Shown here piece after piece: positions 57,958 to 64,000 of a stretch of DNA of 64,000 nucleotides (positions are counted from its first letter, which is position 1; every line of letters starts with the position of its first letter). The DNA is taken from NCBI GenBank assembly GCA_018296165.2, contig JACKQL020000037.1, forward strand, positions 186,001 through 250,000, written 5' to 3'. This DNA is from Termitomyces sp. T153 (taxonomy: Eukaryota > Basidiomycota > Agaricomycetes > Agaricales > Lyophyllaceae). The notes beneath the pieces are model-generated. The model ran no database searches, had not been told where the DNA came from, and saw only the letters and a list, made by a program, of their open reading frames with translations. A program made the position numbers and the translations under genes.

Positions 57958-59865
57958 CTATGCTTTCTGACTTCTCGCTTCTCTAATTGACTCTTGTAAG
58001 GCATAGATAATCTTATCGATATCATCCCTCTCAGCATCGACAACAGATGCACCCATGTGCCTAATCAAGAATCAATGAGCATAACGATGACGAAAACAAA
58101 GTAAGAAAACAAACCCAATGCGGAAGTACTTGTCTGAAAAAATATAGGTATCACTATTGTTTGAGCGACTTCAAAAGACCCTCACCTTTGATTTCAGCTA
58201 ACAGCCCTCCAGCAATGACAACTCCGCACTGCGTGAACCGCGGTATGATATCCGACGCCCCAAGACCATCAGGAAAATACAACTAAACAGCCAGGATTGA
58301 CATCATTTCCGAAGTGATTGATAGCTTCAGTTACATACAGTCGTCATTCCGTTTGCAGCAAATGCTGGATCAAGAGCGATTTGCTTCAAACCAAGTTCTG
58401 TCGCAGCGTCTTTGATGCGTTTAGAAGCCTCACGATGTTGACGGAAACGCTCTTCTAGAGATGGACTAGCGCGAGTCATTTGTTTAAGGGACGCGAGATA
58501 AGATTGGATAAGGTTGACCGGTGGTGTGGCGAAGTAAGCAGGACTGCCAGCTTCGTATGCCTTCATAATCGGTAACCATCTATCGAAGATATATAAGTAT
58601 AGACCTGTCGGAGATTGAGCAAATGTGTCCGTACTTCTTCCAGCTAGCATAGTATGAAGTCACTGGGGAAGCACGCGTTTCAAATACCTGTCCCAAAGAA
58701 AACATTACAGGGTAAAGTTGATTTGACAAAAATCAAAATTACCTTGATGGCTTTCTGACTGGCAAGCACGATACTGAGTCCAGGTGGCGTTCCAAGTCCT
58801 TTCTGACTAGCCGTAAGAACAATGTCCAGATCCCAGTCGTCGAAGCGGATTTCTTCGCTACCAACGGAACAAACGCAGTCGGCGACAACCTTGACACAAG
58901 AGAGATATCAGCTAGATCCAGAGGCCGTAAGACACTGCTTCACAAGAGTTTCTGGAGATATCCGCTTGACGGTTTCCGTGATAGATTTGGCATCCGACAG
59001 AACACCTGTTGAAATTCCAATTGAAGTAACGATTGCCGATCAAGGATGATACGACGTACCCGTTGAAGTGTCAACATGGGTAAAAGTGACAATCTTGTAC
59101 TTCTTCTGCTTGAGTGCCTCTTCGATTGCGGCCTGTTTGACAGCTGTCCCGAGTTTGGCCTTGAGCACGTCCACCTCGGCTCCGTAAGTCTGTAGGCTGC
59201 AGCGCTCAGGTCTTCAGGACACGATACACTCTGAGTGAATCATAATCACGAACCAATCGGAGAAACTATCACCAAAATATCCAGTATGCAATACCAGCGC
59301 ATTTTCTCCGGGCTCCACGAGGTTGGCTGCAACCTTTGGGGCGACGTTGGACTGGAGAAGCATTTAGTTCATAGAACTTGCCTGATCCCATCCCAGCGTC
59401 CCACTGCCACTGATTAAGAACGGCTGCGCTTGTTTCGTGAATAACACCTCTCTGTTCGCAGCTCAGTAGCTAGAACATTGAAAACACGAAGCTAACTCAC
59501 CGTGTCAGACGGATAGCATCACCAAAGATCTTCACAAAGTCTGGAGACACATGTGATACGACAGGAGCGGCGTTTGCAAAGAGGACCTGGAAAACTGTGA
59601 GCGCTCTAACATGCGGACATCTGATGATCCCAACCTCATCAGAGACCTCAATTGGACCCGGAATTCTGTAAGAGGGTTAGGTATATACGCGTCAATATCG
59701 AGAGCTAGAACTGACGCAAGAAGTCTGTAAAATGATTGTCAGATGAAACGCCGATTGGACTGATGAGCTCACTTGTGGGGTAACTATATTGTCGAAGGCG
59801 TAGGTAAGGCGGAGATCTTGAACAATATGTCAACGTACCTGCTTGAAGTCAGAAGTAGAGGACAT
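57958..59865 (-). CDS. Alanine-glyoxylate / serine-pyruvate aminotransferase, copy 1
   Basis: PLP-dependent fold-type I aminotransferase of the AGT/SPT family (yeast Agx1), which makes glycine from glyoxylate and alanine. The start is MSSTSDFKQ. Later exons read PGPIEVSDEVLFANAAPVVS-type entry, FTHVDTSTGVLSDAKSITET and VVADCVCSVGSEEIRFDDWD. The PLP-lysine region is LTASQKGLGTPPGLSIVLAS. Then follow AYFATPPVNLIQSYLASLKQ and LGLKQIALDPAFAANGMTT, and the end is VVDAERDDIDKIIYALQESI-REARSQKA. An apparent stop near 58900 lies in a 53-nt intron (58890-58942). No peroxisomal PTS1 is seen. About ten introns; about 385 residues. Confidence 0.88.
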
Positions 59866-60198
59866 GGTGCGTCGTGTAATAGGAAAAGGTGATTGTAGTC
59901 TAAGAAGCCGGAAGGATGGAGCGAATGCCCGAAGACGTGACTGGAACGCCATAAAATCACTGGACAACATTATCATCATGTACATGTGAATCTATGCCTA
60001 CGACGTCTTTAATCAAGTTCACTACATATGCATATCGGTTTTGTTCAAACTTCTGATAATCCGGCTCAATGTTACATATACATATGTTTGAACCACACCT
60101 ACCGTCTAGCGGAGGTGCGGGTGCCCGCATGAGTTGAAAGAAAAGAAGACACGGATCAGTTGCCGTTCCGTCTATCTAGCCGACTACAGTAATCTATT

Positions 60199-62215
60199 TT
60201 AAGGGGTCTCTTCTACTACCGCCTTTTTCGCGTTTTTCGCCTCGTTCAGTGACGCCTGGAGGCTCTTGGCAATTCTATCGATATCCCCGCGTTCAGCGTC
60301 TACAACAGAGGTTCCCATGTGTCTAGAAATTATCAGACTGAATACATTTATGCAGCATGTTATGAAATGACAAACCCTATACGGATATACTTGTCTGTGT
60401 GCAGTCAGGCGGAATTCACACAGTCTCAGGTCATGATACATGCGCACCTTTTGCATCGCCAAGGCCGGCGGCGATCGTGATACCTTTTGATGCCATGCGG
60501 GGAACAACATCGGACGCCACCAGACCATCTGGGAGGTAAATCTGACACATACTCATGAGCCTTATCAAGCCTTGGAGAAAAGAAGTGTTAGTAGACAAAC
60601 AGCAGTCATTCCATTAGCTGCATATGCAGTATCTTTCGGCACTAGCGACAAACCCAACTGGTCCGCAAGGGCTTTTACGCGTCGACTGACTTGTTTGTGG
60701 ATACGATACCGCTCATCTAGCGATGGTAAGAGCTTCGTGATCTCGGATAAAGAGGCATGATATGCCCTTATCAAATTGACAGGTGGGGTCGCGAAGTATG
60801 CTGCGGTTTTGTTGTCGTATGCTCTCATGACAGGCATCCATCTACAAAGGAATAAGAAATGTACGGTAAATGTATAATGCTAAGCTTACTTTCCCCAACT
60901 GGCGAAATACGTCGTCACTGGGGTTTTCCTTGCTTCGAAAACCTTCGTGTATGTTAGGTGCATAACATCTGGTCGGCGGAGAATTACCACACCTCTATGG
61001 CTCGGGGACTTGCGACTAGGATACAAAGTCCAGGGGGAACTCCGAGTCCCTTTTGGCTAGCCGTGGTCACGACGTCAAGCCCCCACGCATCCATTTTAAG
61101 CTCTTCGCTGCCGACGGAACATACCCCGTCCACAACGACCTAGCCGGGGACTTGTGATAAGGAGTCAACCGAAGCCAGATTCTCAAGACATACCAAAGTG
61201 TTGGGTGAGGTGCGTCTCACGGTGGCGGCAATCGCTTTCACGTCAGACAGTACTCCTTCACTGGTTGAACTTTTCTGGAACACGGGTTGACAGAATGCCT
61301 CCGCTCACCGGTCGATGTATCAACGTGGGTAATAGTGATTGCCTTATATTTCTTCGTTCTCAATGCCACCTCGATCTCTTCAAGACCAATATGGGAACCG
61401 TACGGGGCCTTCAGCACCTTGGGCTTTCCACCATATACTTTGATACTTCAATGTCAAGTCAGAATGTAATTGATTCCATAGACGGATGTCGCCCAAAAGC
61501 ACGCCATAACATACCAATCTGCGAACCCAACACCAAAATAACCAGTCTGTAGAACCAGCACATTCTCGCCGGGCTCCACCAGGTTGGCGGCAACCTATAG
61601 AGCGGCAGAAGCATGTGAGTTTGTTGTGTCCCCATCCACGCTTGTAGGGGCGAGCGAGAAAACGAGATGCTTACCTGGTCCCAGCCGAGCGTTCCGCTCC
61701 CGCTGATAAGAAATGGGAGCCCATCTCGGGTCTCCACTACCTTCCTATATGTCATGAAGTAGGCATATCTTCTATGTAAAACCTGATCAGATATACAGAA
61801 AAGACCGTACCTTGTCATTTGCATACATTCTTGGAATATTGACACGAATTCTGGAGAAACGTGGGAGAGTGGGGGCTGGGCAATAGCATGTAAGACCTGT
61901 TTTGAGGTAACTGCGAGCAGGTAAATGTCAGATATGAATGAACCAACTTCATCGGTAACTTCTACGGGACCAGGGATGCTATATATATACCCATTCCGTG
62001 AATACGTGGCAATCTCGACCAAGAAAAATAGATGCTCACGCGAGAAGCCTAGGCGCAAGGTGAGTCAAGTCAATCCTTGTTGCATATGGAGACCGAGCTC
62101 AAGAACTAGTTATGCTCACTTGTTAGGTTGCTGTATGATTGACGAGCATCTCAGTTTGTTTCTGAGTGACTAATAGATAAGAGGGGTGTTTGCCCACCTG
62201 GTTGGACTTGGGCAT
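60199..62215 (-). CDS. Alanine-glyoxylate / serine-pyruvate aminotransferase, copy 2
   Basis: Paralogue of the gene downstream, same strand, 334 bp apart. It starts MPKSNQ before an intron. Exons read SIPGPVEVTDEV, HAIAQPPLSHVSPEFVSIFQ, FLISGSGTLGWDQVAANLVE and GENVLVLQTGYFGVGFADW-like blocks. Then come ITHVDTSTG, VKAIAATVRRTSPNTL, VVVDGVCSVGSEELKMDAWG and VVTTASQKGLGVPPGLCILV with the PLP Lys. It continues AYFATPPVNLIRAYHASLSE and LSLVPKDTAYAANGMTA. The end is GTSVVDAERGDIDRIAKSLQ-ASLNEAKNAKKAVVEETP. The intron after TSPNTL (61140-61193) sits at the same codon as in copy 1. No PTS1. About 390 residues. Confidence 0.87.
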
Positions 62216-62880
62216 ATCTAACAGTCAGAGAATGTATTGTATGTGAGTCCAGTGAATTGAGAGGAAGTATATTCTCCGCGATTCCTTGTCAAGTCGATGG
62301 GTAACCCAACATTGCCTGTCGGGTCGTCCTCAAAGCCGGCGGAGGCGGCCCGGATACTCCAACGTATGAGGTGGCTGGCCGAGCAAGCTCGAGAGGACGC
62401 TTGAGTAACGACGGTAGAATGTCTAGGCCTAGGCTACAAGAGTCTTTGAGGCACGAGCTCAACGCGCTCGTTGCTTCAAAGAACCTGACATATACGATAG
62501 AAATGTTCCGTATATGTTATCCATACTTCGACAATGATAGTAAGAAGTTCGAAATTGCCTCAGCAAGATCTGAAAACCAAGTACTTTTCTCTATATAAAC
62601 CTGACAATGGATTTCACCGGAATCCAGACAATAGTACCTTCTACTACTGGTAGTGGCAATAGTTCTACAGAAATTTATGGGAAGTTGTAGATAAGCTGCA
62701 AAAATGGGCAGTACATATTACAGTTTACTGTACCCCACAAGCAAGTTGAAAATTTCTGAGGCACACCGATACATAATGCATTAGGACAACCACCTACGAC
62801 AACAACTCAAGCAGCCTGCAGTTTTTGATTGATCTGAGCAGTTGTCAATGATGTTATTGACGACCGATTTTACTGGACGT
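62216..62880. other. Intergenic: upstream of aminotransferase copy 2, no gene assigned
   Basis: A 75-codon plus frame (62371-62598) contains RMSRPRLQESLRHELNALVA, which looks helical, but no neighbouring exon links to it. A 35-codon frame from ATG 62299 is also possible. Neither can be supported as a gene. Confidence 0.35.
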
Positions 62881-62899
62881 TATCTGTTCTGCCTAAAAG

Positions 62900-63700
62900 G
62901 TTTCACTGTTCATTACCCTTTCATCGACTATGGTGAGCCCCCGACGCAGTGGTCCCGAATCGATGGTCCGTATAGGTAAAATACCATCCTCACAAGGGAT
63001 GACCCAGTACGAGCGCGATAATTGATCAAGACGGTTTTCCGGGTTGTCTCGAAAGAAGGCAAATATAGCTGGAGGTAGTCTCCCAATTCATACTGAAGGC
63101 AGGATCGGATCGTTTCCTCCTACATGTAGATCTTACTCTCAAGTTCCAAATTCTCCTTTCCTTAAAAGTCGTAGATCAGAATTTCAATGAAACACGCTCA
63201 AGTGTCAATTCAGATTTTCAATGCACGAGACACACCGACCGTTTCGATGACGATGACCCAGGACATGTCAATATCTCTTCCATGTAATTTCCAGAATTTA
63301 GTAAGGACTTCGACATGTACATGGAGATATTGTTGAGGTGTCGTCACAAACGATAGGTAGCTGTGTCATTCTAGCCAGTAGAGAAGACATGAGCGTGGCA
63401 TCCAGGACTTGTTGATAGATTACAACAAGCTCCTTGAAGTGTTGATAGCATTTTTTTCGCAGTCAACGAAAACAAATGGAGGTTGCAAGTCTATATGATG
63501 CTCTTGAGGCGACCGAAGAAGTCTTCCACATCGTCATCAGAACCATATCATCAGATTCCTCGAATGCAAAGCGGCCCGTCAACAAAGATCGGTGAAGGAG
63601 ATTTGGCGTTTTTCTCCTACCAGAATGTTAATGTAATGGGAGTGGAATTTAATTAACCAGTGGCCAAGAAGAAAGAAAGTCGCTCAAGTTCCCGCACCCG
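62900..63700 (-). other. Minus-strand coding-like fragments, unidentified
   Basis: Two stretches read like protein. One is FVTTPQQYLHVHVEVLTKFW with KLHGRDIDMSWVIVIETVGV (about 63215-63350). The other is EETIRSCLQYELGDYLQLYL with PSFETTRKTVLIN (about 63020-63120). They are in different frames and separated by stops. No family can be named and no start or stop was set. This could be part of a gene running in from beyond the window, or a relic. The remaining 63700-64000 shows nothing definite. Confidence 0.25.
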
Positions 63701-64000
63701 CGAGGCAGCGGTTACCGCACATAATGTGCTCCTCTGATTCTGAGTAATGTATTCCTCATTCCGCGCCAATGATCATCATTGCCTGTTGAAGTGTCCTTTC
63801 GATATATCTGATTATTATAAACATGGCCTCAGTTATGATGATGTCACATACAGTCGAGGGAGCTGTTCCGCATCGATCTTCATGTGTGCATTACGACTTT
63901 AGAGGAACGTCGATGTGCGATGCCAGCCACGGACTGCGGAGAGATCAGATTACAAGTTCGGTACAAGGAGAAGCGCTGATAGTACTGACTTCAGGCAGAA

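Noticed and set aside
58890..61193. In-frame stops in both aminotransferase genes, suggesting pseudogenes
   Set aside because: Both stops fall in 53-54 nt introns at the same codon position; splicing restores the conserved SPxTLVVxDxVCSVGSEE block in each copy.

Overview
The window is nuclear DNA of a filamentous basidiomycete, most likely an agaricomycete mushroom. Genes are dense and cut by many introns of about 50-60 nt (GT...AG). The proteins are fungal: a velvet factor, a MET5-type sulfite reductase, GPI12, SNX41, cytochrome c1 and an F-box/LRR protein. No rRNA, recognisable tRNA, CRISPR array or intact transposon was seen. Most products were assigned by reading motifs across exons. Outer ends are given where a start or stop could be read; exon lists are not complete.

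Layout. 0-13 kb: 3' end of an actin-related protein gene (ARP9-like), RPL30, the DNA polymerase delta catalytic subunit POL3, an unresolved locus, phosphomannomutase, VMS1, then a repeat-bearing orphan locus. 13-25 kb: BFR2/AATF, the sorting nexin SNX41/ATG20, a decayed phosphotransferase, a P-loop kinase with an RG-rich tail, a TPR protein, TIM23 and a velvet factor. 25-39 kb: a CYSTM protein, cytochrome c1, a THP3-type SAC3/GANP protein, tRNA-splicing endonuclease SEN2, a conserved-looking unknown, dynein intermediate chain and an F-box protein. 39-54 kb: ubiquitin-eS31, RFC3, ZW10, RED/IK, MET5 and GPI12. 54-64 kb: a 923-residue repeat-rich orphan, two tandem alanine-glyoxylate aminotransferase paralogues, and a final 1.8 kb with only traces of coding sequence.

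The genes do not form one pathway. They are mainly housekeeping genes for replication (POL3, RFC3), ribosomes (RPL30, RPS31, BFR2), RNA processing (SEN2, RED, THP3), trafficking (ZW10, SNX41, dynein IC, GPI12) and mitochondria (TIM23, CYT1), with VMS1 in quality control. Lineage-specific or fast-evolving loci lie between them. Several pairs are head to head with short shared upstream regions (PMM/VMS1 and MET5/GPI12).

I found no clearly new multi-gene system. The observations most worth following are the tandem Trp-acidic repeats inside ZW10, which look like a Dsl1-style coatomer-binding segment; the repeat-built orphan genes at 11.9-13.2 kb and 54.8-57.5 kb; the kinase with an RG-rich tail; and the duplicated aminotransferases.
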